The notes under the pieces: generated by a model
Database searches by the model: none
Told to the model about the DNA's origin: nothing
The model's input: the letters and a program-made list of their open reading frames with translations, nothing else
Origin: Nitrobacter sp963807355
GTDB lineage: Bacteria; Pseudomonadota; Alphaproteobacteria; Rhizobiales; Xanthobacteraceae
DNA: 64,000 bases
Direction: 5' to 3'
Assembly (NCBI GenBank): GCA_963807355.1
Contig: CAWEBX010000006.1
Location: forward strand, 1-64,000
Made by a program: the position numbers and the translations under genes
In this document: positions 16,755-25,957 of the stretch, one piece after another
Layout: each line of letters begins with the position of its first letter
How positions within the stretch are numbered: position 1 is the stretch's first letter

Positions 16755-16893
16755 AGAATACGCTGTCTGGGCATGTCCGCCCCTGACCTCGACAATGCTG
16801 GACAAAACGACAGAAAGCAAGATGGATCAGATGGTTATATCAAGAGAATGTCCGGCTTTGTCTTGCTCTGGCAGGGGCTGTTAGGTGACTTCC

Positions 16894-18058
16894 ATGAACA
16901 AGGTCTTTGCCGACCTTCCGGTCACCGTCTTCGAGGCGATGTCGCAGGCCGCGCGCGACAACAACGCCATCAATCTCGGCCAGGGCTTTCCCGACGATCC
17001 CGGGCCGGAGGATATCAGGCAGGCCGCGGCAGACGCGCACGCTGAACGGCTACAACCAGTACCCGTCGATGATGGGCATTCCGGAACTGCGCACGGCGAT
17101 CGCGGCGCATTACGGCCGCTGGCATAACCTCTCGCTCGATCCGATGACCGAGGTGATGGTGACGTCGGGCGGCACCGAGGCGCTGACGTCGTCCATTCTT
17201 GCCGTGGTCGAACCCGGTGACGAGGTTGTCTGCTTCCAGCCGGTCTATGACAGCTACCTGCCGATCATCCGCCAGGCCGGCGGCATTCCGCGGCTGTTGC
17301 GCCTCGAACCGCCGGACTGGCGGCTGACCGAGGAGATGCTGGCCAGCGTCTTCAACCACAAGACCAAGGCGGTGCTGTTCAACAATCCGCTCAATCCGGC
17401 CGCCGTCGTCTATCCGCGCGAGGACCTCGAATTGCTGGCGCGGTTCTGCCAGCAGTTCGACACCATCGCGATCTGTGACGAGGTCTGGGAGCACGTCATC
17501 TTCGACGGCCGCGAGCATATCCCGCTGATCACGATCCCGGGGATGCGCGACCGCACCATCAAGGTCGGCAGCGCCGGCAAGATTTTTTCGCTGACGGGAT
17601 GGAAGATCGGCTTTGTCTGCGCCGCGCCGCCGCTGCTGCGCGTGGCGGCAAAGGTGCACCAGTTTCTGACCTTCACGACAGCGCCCAACCTGCAGGCCGC
17701 CGTGGCCTACGGCCTCAACAAGCCCGCGGAATATTTTTACGACATGCGCAAGGATCTGGCGCGGAGCAGGGACCGTCTGACGAAGGGGCTGGAGAGCATC
17801 GGCTTTCCCGTGCTGAAATCGCAGGGGACGTATTTCCTCACCGTCGATCTTTCGCCGCTCGGGCTCAACGAAACCGACGTCGAGTTCTGCAAGCGCATCG
17901 TGACCGACTACAAGGTCGCCGCGATCCCGGTGTCGGCTTTCTACGAGCAGGATGCGGTGACCTCGGTGGTGCGGTTCTGTTTTTCCAAGAAGGACGCAAC
18001 GCTGGATACCGCGCTGGAGCGCCTGTCGGACGCGGTGCACGGTCGCCGCAAGAGGTAG
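16894..18058 (+). pseudogene. PLP-dependent class I/II aminotransferase, one frameshift near residue 47
   Basis: ATG 16894 begins MNKVFADLPVTVFEAMSQAA and runs to about 17035; coding then continues one frame over from TLNGYNQYPSMMGIPEL. One indel at about 17030-17040 would restore a 387-aa enzyme. The PLP lysine lies in SAGKIFSLTGWKIGF, with VTSGGTEAL, NNPLNPAAVVYPR and CDEVWEHVIFDG all present. The family includes methionine/kynurenine-type aminotransferases acting in the cytoplasm; substrate cannot be fixed. It is the first chromosomal-type gene after the integrative element and is followed after 3 bases by the PotF-like gene. Confidence 0.8.
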
Positions 18059-18061
18059 AAG

Positions 18062-19168
18062 ATGCGCGATCCAATCCGAGGCTCGCTCCGCCTGATCGGC
18101 GCAATCGCGGTGGCGCTGTCGCTCTCGCCCGCGTAGGCCGAGGAGCGCACGGTGAACTTCTACAACTGGTCGAACTATATGGCGCCGGGGGTGCTGGAGG
18201 ATTTCACCAGGGAGACCGGCATCAAGGTGGTCTACGACACGTTCGACGCCAACGAGACGCTGGAGACGCGGCTGCTGGCGGGAAAATCGGGCTACGATGT
18301 CGTGGTGCCAACAGGCTATTTCCTGCAGCGCCAGATCACCGCAAAAGTCTTTCTCAAGCTCGACAAGTCGAAGCTGCCCAACCTCGCCAACGCCTGGCCT
18401 GTCGTGACCAGCCAGCTTGCCATCTACGATCCCGGCAACATCTACGGCGCCAACTACATGTGGGGCACCACGGGCATCGGCTACAACGTCAAGACCGCGC
18501 AAAAAATTCTCGGGCCTGACGCGAAGATCGACAGCTGGGACATCGTGTTCAAGCCGGAGAATCTCGCAAAGTTCAAGGATTGCGGCATCCATATGCTGGA
18601 CTCCGCCGACGACATTCTCCCCGCCGCGCTCAGCTATCTCGGGATCGATCCGAACTCGACCAAGCAGGCCGATCTGGAAAAGGCCGCCGATCTCGTCAGC
18701 AAGATCAGGCCCTATGTCCGCAAGTTTCACTCTTCGGAATATCTGGGTGCGCTGGCGTCGGGCGAGATTTGCTTCGTCGTGGGATGGTCGGGCGACATCA
18801 TGCAGGCGCGCAGCCGCGCGGCGGAAGCCAAGAACGGCATCGAGATCGGCTACACCATCCCCAGGGAAGGCGCGCAGATGTTCTTCGACAATCTCGCGAT
18901 CCCGGCCGATGCGAAGAACGTCGCGGAGGCCTATGAGCTGATCAACTATCTCTACCGCCCGGATGTCGCGGCGAAGAATTCGGATTTCCTGTCCTACGCC
19001 AACGGCAATCTGGCGAGCCAGAAGCTGATCGATCCGAAGATCCTCAACGACAGGAACATCTATCCGGACGAGGCGATGCAGAAAAAGCTGTTCGTGATCA
19101 ACGCCCGCGATCCGGCCACGCAGCGCATCATCAACCGGCTGTGGACCAGGGTGAAGACGGGGAAGTGA
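18062..19168 (+). pseudogene. Polyamine-type ABC transporter periplasmic binding protein (PotF-like), TAG in the signal peptide
   Basis: ATG 18062 opens a normal signal peptide (RLIGAIAVALSLSPA), then TAG at 18134-18136, then AEERTVNFYNWSNYMAPGVL. If the codon were TGG, the cleavage site would read A-W-A/E, an ordinary signal-peptidase site. The mature 338-residue domain is intact: VVYDTFDANETLETRLLAGK, GYDVVVPTGYFLQRQI, ANYMWGTTGIGYNV and FVVGWSGDIMQARSRA, the PotD/PotF pattern. A GTG at 18152 could start a protein without export signal. No permease or ATPase genes follow. It reads in the same direction as the aminotransferase. Confidence 0.8.
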
Positions 19169-19240
19169 TTGCGGCCCCGGCATGCGTCATTGCCGGCGAC
19201 AAACGCGAAGCGTTTGCGCAAGGGCGGAGCGACGAAGATC

Positions 19241-19325
19241 GTAGGGTGGGCAAAGCGAAGCGTGCCCACCATCTTTCCGAGATTACCGTCAGGAATGGTG
19301 GGAACGCTTCGCTTGCCCACCCTAC
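19241..19325. repeat. Large palindromic intergenic repeat (GTAGGGTGGGCAAAGCG type)
   Basis: GTAGGGTGGGCAAAGCG... with TGCCCACC (19241-19270) is mirrored by GGTGGGAACGCTTCGC...CCACCCTAC (19297-19325). The arms pair over more than 20 positions. Elements of this sequence are common dispersed repeats in the Bradyrhizobium group, which is established background rather than something provable from one copy. Confidence 0.7.
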
Positions 19326-19555
19326 AAATTGCTCACGACAAACTTCTGTTGCCGGAACCTGACCGAGCACCTATAGCTCTCGCCGGGAGCATCACATGAC
19401 CAACATCCTCACGTTCTTTTCAACGCGCACGCTGCTGCAGATTGTCTTAGGCCTGGAGCCTCGGCTGATCGGCACGTAGCGGAGGCGAAGCGATATCCGG
19501 GCCGGTGTCGCAAAATCCCGATATCGCTTCGCTCATCCAGGTTACGCTCGTGACG
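19326..19555. other. Intergenic stretch, no gene seen
   Basis: Short open frames only. It separates the PotF-like gene from the 3' end of the lipid A acyltransferase gene. Confidence 0.4.
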
Positions 19556-20491
19556 CTACCGCCACCGCCTGTGCAGCCACAGCCACTGGTCCGGATACTC
19601 CCGCACCCAGCCTTCGATCGACTGACGTCACCGCCTGCATCGTGCCCTGGATGTCGATCTGGCCTGAGGCATCGCGCACCGGCTTGACCTCTTCGGACAG
19701 TTCGGCGCGGAAGCGGTGGTTGGGCAGGCGGATGATGCGCACGCCGTGCACGGGGCAATCGACCTGCCGCAACAGCCGAGCCAGGGTCGGATTGGCCTTG
19801 GTCTTGCGGCCGAAGAACGTCACCTCGACGCCGTTGCCCATGTACTGATCGACCAGCATCGCGACGTGCTGGCCTTTTTGCAGGGCCTCGGCGAGCTTGA
19901 GCGGCGCCTCGCGGCCGGCCGGCACCAGCGTGCCCATCTTGACGGCGCGGATCCGTTCGATGGCGCGGTCGGCGGACTTGATGTTGGGCCGCCGGAACAG
20001 GATCGCGCAATCCAGCCCATGGGCGACCGCGCCGAGCGCCGGGATCTCCCAATTGCCGAGATGGCTCGCGAAGATGATCGCCGGCTTGCCGTCGTCGCGC
20101 AGTGATCGAAAATCTGCTTGGTCCGCGCGCCGAACTCGACGCGGCTGGGCTTGTCCGGATGATCGACGTCGTAGTCCCAGATGTGATCGAGATGGGCGAA
20201 CTCGGCGCCGATGCGGCCGAGATTGTCCCAGACGCCGGTCAGAATGGTTTCGATCTCTTCGCGGCGACTTCTCAGGAAAGGCGGCCGTGAGATTTTCGCG
20301 GCCGATGCGGTCCTCGCGCAGCCGTCGGCCAATGAAACGGGTGACGCGGCCGAAGAAATTGGCGGTCTTGTCCGGATCGAAATAGCGCGTGGTGCGCAAC
20401 AGCGCGATCGTCAGCGCGCCGACGGCTGATTCCGCCACGGCTTGGCGGCGTCGCGTACGCGCGCCTTGGTGCGCAGGAGCAGGCGGTTCAT
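19556..20491 (-). pseudogene. lpxXL: LpxXL-type lipid A very-long-chain acyltransferase, about four frameshifts
   Basis: Coding can be followed from MNRLLLRTKARVRDAAKPW (20491) through ESAVGALTIALLRTTRYF, then REEIETILTGVWDNLGRIG, then AIIFASHLGNWEIPALGAVA and GQHVAMLVDQYMGNGVEVTF, to IEGWVREYPDQWLWLHRRWR and TAG at 19556, but each step needs a frame change (about 20445, 20275, 20100 and 19622). The His of SHLGNWE is the catalytic H-x4-E/D motif of LpxL/LpxM acyltransferases. Its neighbours fabF1 and fabF2 identify it as the enzyme that transfers the C28 chain from AcpXL to lipid A. With four breaks it is not functional as read. Confidence 0.8.
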
Positions 20492-20504
20492 TTGTACGCG
20501 CTAT

Positions 20505-20585
20505 AGCGTTTTCGAGAGAAGTGGGTACCGGTTCGCGTCAAGAAAACGCGTCAAACAAAAGGCTAGAGCCCGGTTCTGATGCAAT
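20505..20585. repeat. Dispersed intergenic repeat, copy A
   Basis: Contains GTTTTCGAGAGAAGTGGGTA, CCGGTTCGCGTCAAGAAAAC, GCGTCAAACA and TTCTGATGCAATCAGA. The same blocks in the same order occur in reverse orientation at 34664-34760 and 43870-43975. Confidence 0.8.
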
Positions 20586-20605
20586 CAGAGACCGGCCTCC
20601 GCTCG

Positions 20606-21883
20606 CTAGACCGGTTCGCGCGTCAGGATCAGCGAGGCGTTTTGCCCGCCGAAGCCGAACGAGTTGGACATCACGGCGGTGACGCGGGCGTCGCGCGCCG
20701 TGTTGCCGACCACGTCGAACAGGATCGCCGGATCCGGAATTTCGTAATTGATGGTCGGCGGAATCCGCTGATGCTCCAGCGTCAGCAGCGAGAACACGGC
20801 TTCGACCGCGCCGGCCGCGGAGATCGTATGCCCGACCATCGACTTGTTCGACGACACCGGAATCTTCGGCAGATGGTCGCCGAACACGACCGCGGTGGTG
20901 TTGTACTCCATCTTGTCGTTTTCCGGCGTCGCGGTGCCGTGCGCGTTGATGTGATCGATCTGTTCGGGTTCGAGACCGGCGTCCGCCAGCGTCTTGCGCA
21001 TGCAGCCGATGATTGGCTTGCCGTCCGGACTGGAGCGGGTGCGGTGGAACGAGTTGGTCAGCTCGCCGCAGCCGGCGACCACGCCGAGGATCGTCGCGCC
21101 GCGGGCGATGGCGGATTCATAGCTTTCCAGCACCATCGCGCCGGCGCCTTCCGCCATGACGAAGCCGTCGCGGTTCTTCGAGAATGGCTTTGAGGCGGCC
21201 TGCGGCGGATCGTTCTGCGTCGACAGGGCCGACAGCAGCGAGAACCGCACCAGCGCTTCCGGATTGACCGAGCCGTCGGTCCCTACGCACAGCGCCGCGT
21301 CGGCGTCGCCGCGGCGGATCGCCTCGACGCCGAGCTGGATCGCGGTCGCGCCGGAGGCGCAGGCGGTGGAGAGCGAGATCGGCGAGCCCTTGGTGCCGAA
21401 GGTTTCGGCCAGATGGCTCGCCACCGAACCGAACATGAAACGGTGATGGTAGGCGTGAACCGGCCGCCGCCGCTGACGCGCAGCATGTCGCCATAGCCGA
21501 ATTCGGTCTTTCCGATCGCGCGCCCGAGTTCGAGCCGTTGCGGCCACTCGACCTCGACCGGTGCCACCGCCAGGAACAGCGGTCCGGGAAAATCGGCCTT
21601 GCTGCCGATGGCGGCCTGTTCGAGCGCTTCTTCGGTGGCCATTTCGGCCAGCCGCTCGGTCAATCCCGTCGAGCGTGACGGGATCGACGCTGACGAAATC
21701 GACCGTGCCCGCCATGGTCGATTTCAACCCGTCGATCGGGAAACGCGTCACGGTGCGGATGCCGGATTCGCCCGCGGTCAGCTTGCGCCAATTGTCTGTC
21801 TTGCCGGCGCCGAGCGACGTCACCACGCCCATGCCGGTGACGACGACGATTGGCCTGCCGAATTTATCTGGTGGTGCTGACAT
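20606..21883 (-). pseudogene. 3-oxoacyl-ACP synthase of the VLCFA lipid A cluster (FabF1/FabF-XL), two compensating frameshifts
   Basis: ATG 21883 begins MSAPPDKFGRPIVVVTGMGV. After LDGID (about 21665) coding moves to another frame (RLAEMATEEALEQAAIGSKA, FPGPLFLAVAPVEVEWPQRL) and returns near 21440 at FMFGSVASHLAETFG. Active-site Cys is in STACASGATA, the histidines in HINAHGTATPEND and NKSMVGHTISAAGA. The enzyme elongates acyl chains on AcpXL. The order fabF2-fabF1-lpxXL on the minus strand matches the known rhizobial acpXL cluster, but the alcohol dehydrogenase gene expected between fabF1 and lpxXL is absent; repeat copy A lies there instead. Confidence 0.82.
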
Positions 21884-21954
21884 GGTTCCCCCGATGTTGC
21901 GCCGTAACTCGCAGGACGACGCTCCTTCGGATCGTCATCCCGCCCGATCTCTCT

Positions 21955-21988
21955 TTTTGAGCGTATCCACTTTTCCGGATCATGCTCC
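21955..21988. repeat. Half-copy of a GAGCATGATCCGGAAAAGTGG-type repeat
   Basis: In reverse orientation the bases read GGAGCATGATCCGGAAAAGTGG, a motif common between genes of the Bradyrhizobium group. It lies between fabF1 and fabF2. Confidence 0.45.
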
Positions 21989-22005
21989 AAGCGCTCTCGC
22001 GCCGA

Positions 22006-22750
22006 TTACTTGACGGCCTCGACCAGGGCCATGCCTTCGCCCTGCCAGTGACCGGCCCCCACCACCACAATCTGGTCCGGGTGACCTGCCTTTTCAACCT
22101 CGAGTCCGGTCGGATCGTTGGGCGGAAACAGCGCGCCGCGCGAGAGCGAGAGCGCGGCCAGCGCCAGCCCCAGCGGAAACTGGGTTTCCAGCGTGTGGCC
22201 GAACATCGTTCCGGTGGCGCGCACGGCAAATCCGGGGTGCTGGCGCAGGAACGCTTTTTCTTCCGAGGTCACCGGCTCGACGCCGGTCGCGCCCGTGATC
22301 AGATTGCCGCTGTCGCCGGCGATACCGAGTTTCGGCCACATCGCTTCCAACGATTTGGTTACCGCGCCCGGCTGCTTGCGCTGCGCGAGGTCGGCGACCA
22401 CCTTGGTCAGTTTTGCATACGGCTTGGCGCCGCGCGCTTCGGCGTGCTCGCGGGATTCCAGCACCAGGAAACAGCCGGCGGAGCCGAGCGCAAAACCGCT
22501 CTTGCCTTCGCGCTGCCAGACCGGCGCGTACGTCTCTTTCAGATTGAAGTCGCCGAATTCGTAGAGGACCAGCAGATCGGAGCGCTCGCCATTATGGGCT
22601 GCGCCGACCAGCGCGATGTCGCTTTGGCCCGGACTTCTATCCGCGCCAGCGCGATCCGCGCCGCGTCGATGGAGGCGGCTTCCTCGCCCATGAACGTGCG
22701 CGACGTCCCGCACACGCCGTGGACGATGGCGATGTTGCCGGCGAGCAAAT
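22006..22750 (-). pseudogene. 3-oxoacyl-ACP synthase of the VLCFA cluster (FabF2), N-terminal half lost, one frameshift
   Basis: Readable coding starts abruptly at the junction near 22750 as NLLAGNIAIVHGVCGTSRTF, shifts frame near 22635, and continues QSDIALVGAAHNGERSDLLV, GFALGSAGCFLVLESREHAE and HTLETQFPLGLALAAL to the stop at 22006. The missing part should hold about 150 residues including the usual TGxG start. The homologous protein pairs with FabF1 in making the C28 acyl chain. The gene is dead, and acpXL and fabZ, which normally precede it, are not present. Confidence 0.78.
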
Positions 22751-24373
22751 TTGCCGCTCTACATGATGCAGATCTTCGATCGCGTCGTGATTTCCAAAAG
22801 CCTTGCCTCGCTCGCCTATTTGACGCTAATCGCGATTTGTGCCCTTGCGGTCTACGGCAAATTTGAGATGCTGCGCGGGCGCATTCTCGCCCGAACGAGC
22901 GCTTGGATGGAGGACGCGATGGCGCCGCGGCTGCTCCGTCTGAGCATCGAAGGCGCGTTGGTGGGTCATCCGTACCGGAGCGAGGCGCTACGCGATCTCA
23001 CCACCATGCGCCAGTTTCTCGGCGGTGGCGGCATGCTAGCACTGCTGGATGCGCCTTGGGCTCCACTGTTCCTTATCCTGATCTTCATGCTGAACCCGTT
23101 GCTTGGGGTGTTGAGTATTGTCGGTGGCCTTTTGCTGTTTGCGCTTGCTTACTTGACTGAACGATCTTCCCATGGCGATCTTCGCGCGGCGAACCGACTT
23201 TCGGTGCAATCCTACCGAACCGTGGATATTGCGATCCGTAATGCCGAAGTAGTCGAAGCCATGGGCATGGCTTCGGCCGTTATTGCTAGGTGGCTCAGAT
23301 CATCGCGTCAGACTACCGACCTGCAAGCCGCCGCAAGCGACCGAGTTGCCGTAATCCATTCGACCTCGAAAGCGCTACGGCTCATCCTCCAGATCGCCGT
23401 GCTCGGGACGGGCAGCTTTCTTGTGGTCACGGGCGATCTTTCCGGCGGCGCCATGATAGCAGCGTCGACTATCATGGCCAGGGCACTCGCGCCTGTAGAA
23501 ATGGCAATTGGTTCGTGGCGTCAGGCCAGCTCGGCCCTTGAGGCCTACCGACGCTTGCGACAATTCCTGGACCCCGTTCGCGCGCGCAGAACTTCCATCG
23601 CGCTCCCGCGTCCGAAAGGATTGCTTACGGTGGAGAACGTCAACTATACCCCGCCGGGAGCACAACAACCGACGGTTCGCGAAGTGTCATTTCGGTTGGA
23701 GCCGGGAGTAGCGCTCGGAATTGTTGGGCCTTCAGCGGCAGGCAAGTCTTCTCTCATACGCTTGCTCACCGGCGCAATGCGTCCGATGGCCGGAAGCATT
23801 CGACTCGATGGCGCTGAGCTGTATTCCTGGGACCGTGAACTGATTGGCCAGCATGTCGGATATCTTCCTCAGGATATCGAGCTGTTCGAGGGCACCGTAA
23901 CCGAAAACATCGCGCGGCTTGCGGCCGGGGATCCGCGCTCTGTCGTCGCTGCCGCGATGGCCGCGGGCGCGCACGAGATGATCCTTCGGCTGTCCGAGGG
24001 ATATGAGACTGATATCGGCGAGGCTGGCGCGCGTTTGTCCGGCGGACAGCGACAACGGATTGGTTTGGCGCGCGCACTCTACGGCTCGCCGGCACTCGTT
24101 TTGCTCGACGAGCCAAATTCTAATCTCGACGCTGAAGGCGAGCGGGCGCTGAACGAGGCAATCCAGGCTCTAAAAGAGAAGGGCTCTACGGTCGTTGTTG
24201 TAGGTCATAGGCCCAGCGTTATGGTCCACATGGATCAGCTGCTCGTGATGCATGAGGGGCGCATCCAGATGTTTGGGTCCAAGCAAGAGGTGCTTAATCA
24301 AATCGCGCGGCAGAGCATCGCGACGGTTCAGCCTATTCGTGCCCCTTTGCAGACCCCTCAGTACGCGAATTGA
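22751..24373 (+). CDS. Type I secretion ABC transporter (PrtD family), N-terminally truncated
   Basis: The frame reads NLPLYMMQIFDRVVISKSLA from the junction; only a TTG at 22751 could start it. Homologues have about 40-60 more residues including the first membrane helix. The rest is complete: membrane helices (LASLAYLTLIAICALAVYGK, LFLILIFMLNPLLGVLSIVG), Walker A GPSAAGKSS, signature LSGGQRQRIGLARAL, Walker B LVLLDEPNSNLD and the His switch VVVGHRPSVM. It would export an unfolded protein through an envelope-spanning channel with the adaptor gene 8 bases downstream. No TolC or substrate gene is nearby. Whether the shortened protein inserts correctly is doubtful. Confidence 0.85.
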   Translation: MPLYMMQIFDRVVISKSLASLAYLTLIAICALAVYGKFEMLRGRILARTSAWMEDAMAPRLLRLSIEGALVGHPYRSEALRDLTTMRQFLGGGGMLALLDAPWAPLFLILIFMLNPLLGVLSIVGGLLLFALAYLTERSSHGDLRAANRLSVQSYRTVDIAIRNAEVVEAMGMASAVIARWLRSSRQTTDLQAAASDRVAVIHSTSKALRLILQIAVLGTGSFLVVTGDLSGGAMIAASTIMARALAPVEMAIGSWRQASSALEAYRRLRQFLDPVRARRTSIALPRPKGLLTVENVNYTPPGAQQPTVREVSFRLEPGVALGIVGPSAAGKSSLIRLLTGAMRPMAGSIRLDGAELYSWDRELIGQHVGYLPQDIELFEGTVTENIARLAAGDPRSVVAAAMAAGAHEMILRLSEGYETDIGEAGARLSGGQRQRIGLARALYGSPALVLLDEPNSNLDAEGERALNEAIQALKEKGSTVVVVGHRPSVMVHMDQLLVMHEGRIQMFGSKQEVLNQIARQSIATVQPIRAPLQTPQYAN

Positions 24374-24381
24374 GGTCTATC

Positions 24382-25728
24382 ATGACGGATCAAAGCTACG
24401 TCGCGTCGCACCCCCACATCTCCTATGAGGGGTTGCTGCATCAAGGCCCCAAGATTGGCAGGCCGATCTTCACATTCCTTTGCGTGACCGCGCTGTTCTT
24501 CGGCGGCTTGGTTGCGTGGTCCGCATCCGCACCTCTGGCTACCGGCGCGATCGCGCAAGGCATGGTTAGGGTTGACACCAACAAGAAGACGATCCAGCAC
24601 CTTGAGGGTGGAATTATCAGTGACATCCTCGTGCGCGATGGCGACCGGGTTCGCGCCGGTCAGGTTCTCGTTAGGCTCGATCCAATGGCGGTCAAGGCCG
24701 ACCGAGCAGTTTTGGAGAACCAATTGTGGACGGCACAGCTAGAGGAAGCGAGGTTACTCGCTGAGCGCGCCGGAGCCGGGGATTTTGAGATACCGGCTGC
24801 TTTAGAGCCGTTCGCCTCAAGGCCGGAAATGGCCCAACTCATTTTGGTTCAGCACAACATTTTCGATAGCCAGAGATCAGCGCTGCGCGCGGACATCGAG
24901 GTTCAGGCAAAGAAGATCGCCCAGCAACAAGCTCAGGTCGAATCACTGAACGTGCAGATTGGCTCGACACAAGAGCAGATAAGACTGTTCAAGGACGAGC
25001 TTGTGACCGCCCAGGACCTCCTTGCAAGAGGCTATGAACGAAAGCCACGCGTGCTCGGCTTGCAGCGCAGCGTGGCTCAGTCCGAAGGCGACTTGAGTTC
25101 TCTTAAGGGCAGGATTGAGACGGCTAACCAGATGATCGCCGAAATGCGAGCTCAGATCGAAGTCATCCGGAAACTGCGAGAGAAAACGGTCGCTGACGAT
25201 CTCGAAAAGGCGCGGTCCAAGAAAGAAGAGGCACAGCAGCAAATTCGCAAGATCACGGACAAGCTGCGGCGCATTGATGTAGTTGCTCCCCAGGACGGGT
25301 ACGTTTTAGGGCTCAAATTCTTCATGGCTGGGGCTGTTGTCGGCGCTGGCGCGCCGATTCTCGACATCGTACCAGACAACGAACACTTGGTTTTGTACGT
25401 CAAAGTGAATCCTCTTGATATCGACGTTGTACATGAAGGTCTCCCCGCTCAGGTGAGATTGGTCGCTTACAAACAAAGGATCGTGCCAACACTTTCCGGA
25501 CGTGTGACGCAGGTGTCTGCCGATGCCGTGACCGATGATGCCTCCAAGAGCCAATTCTACACAGCTCGCATCGAGGTCGCACCCGAGGAGTTGTCTCGCC
25601 AACCGGGTGTCAAGCTATATCCGGGTATGCCGATCGAGGCTGTGATTCTGATTGGCGACCGAACACTGCTCGATTATTTGCTGCGCCCATTGTTGGACAG
25701 TTTTAATTACTCGTTCCGTGAGCAGTGA
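24382..25728 (+). CDS. HlyD-family periplasmic adaptor of the type I secretion system (PrtE-like)
   Basis: ATG 24382 (MTDQSYVASHPHISYEGLLH) follows GAGG. One membrane helix (IFTFLCVTALFFGGLVAWSA) is followed by the biotinyl-lipoyl half motif TIQHLEGGIISDILVRDGDR, a long coiled coil (residues ~110-290) and the closing half motif VVAPQDGYVLGLKF, then the beta-barrel region (GLPAQVRLVAYKQRIVPTLS) and GVKLYPGMPIEAVI. It spans the periplasm and contacts an outer-membrane channel. 448 aa is full length. It pairs with the ATPase gene just upstream. Confidence 0.9.
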   Translation: MTDQSYVASHPHISYEGLLHQGPKIGRPIFTFLCVTALFFGGLVAWSASAPLATGAIAQGMVRVDTNKKTIQHLEGGIISDILVRDGDRVRAGQVLVRLDPMAVKADRAVLENQLWTAQLEEARLLAERAGAGDFEIPAALEPFASRPEMAQLILVQHNIFDSQRSALRADIEVQAKKIAQQQAQVESLNVQIGSTQEQIRLFKDELVTAQDLLARGYERKPRVLGLQRSVAQSEGDLSSLKGRIETANQMIAEMRAQIEVIRKLREKTVADDLEKARSKKEEAQQQIRKITDKLRRIDVVAPQDGYVLGLKFFMAGAVVGAGAPILDIVPDNEHLVLYVKVNPLDIDVVHEGLPAQVRLVAYKQRIVPTLSGRVTQVSADAVTDDASKSQFYTARIEVAPEELSRQPGVKLYPGMPIEAVILIGDRTLLDYLLRPLLDSFNYSFREQ

Positions 25729-25957
25729 TCAAAGGGCGGGAAGTTCAGCGGCAACTCCGCTTCATTAAGCAAAGGACGCGGATTGGAAGCCAAACTAGCT
25801 CCTCGCGCTGCGCCTCTCCACGAGCTCGCCAGCGCCTCGCTGCAGATGCCTGACGTCGCTACTCAACGTTGTGCTAGGTCTTGATAATGCTTTTAGCCGC
25901 TTGATCGTTTATGTTTTCTCCGGCTGCTCCTTGACCTCAACATGCAGGTGATAACTT
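25729..25957. other. Intergenic stretch and probable breakpoint before the P-type ATPase
   Basis: No gene seen. The expected N-terminal domain of the following ATPase cannot be found in any frame here. AGGTG at 25946-25950 could serve as ribosome site for the GTG at 25958. Confidence 0.4.

Noticed and set aside
16655..16890. A tRNA gene as the integration target of the P4-type integrase
   Set aside because: No cloverleaf, T-loop GTTCRANNC or acceptor pairing was found in this interval or elsewhere in the window.
18134..18136. TAG as a recoded or suppressed codon
   Set aside because: No recoding signal, suppressor tRNA or similar use is seen. The position suits a simple Trp-to-stop change in a region full of broken genes.
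17015..19183. A 722-codon open frame on the minus strand across the aminotransferase and PotF-like genes
   Set aside because: It is antisense to two genes with recognisable catalytic and binding motifs. High GC and codon bias leave the opposite frame open, and its translation has no domain.
20606..21883. Programmed frameshifting in fabF1
   Set aside because: Two compensating shifts about 230 bases apart, in a cluster where every gene is damaged, fit indels. No slippery heptamer with a downstream structure was recognised.
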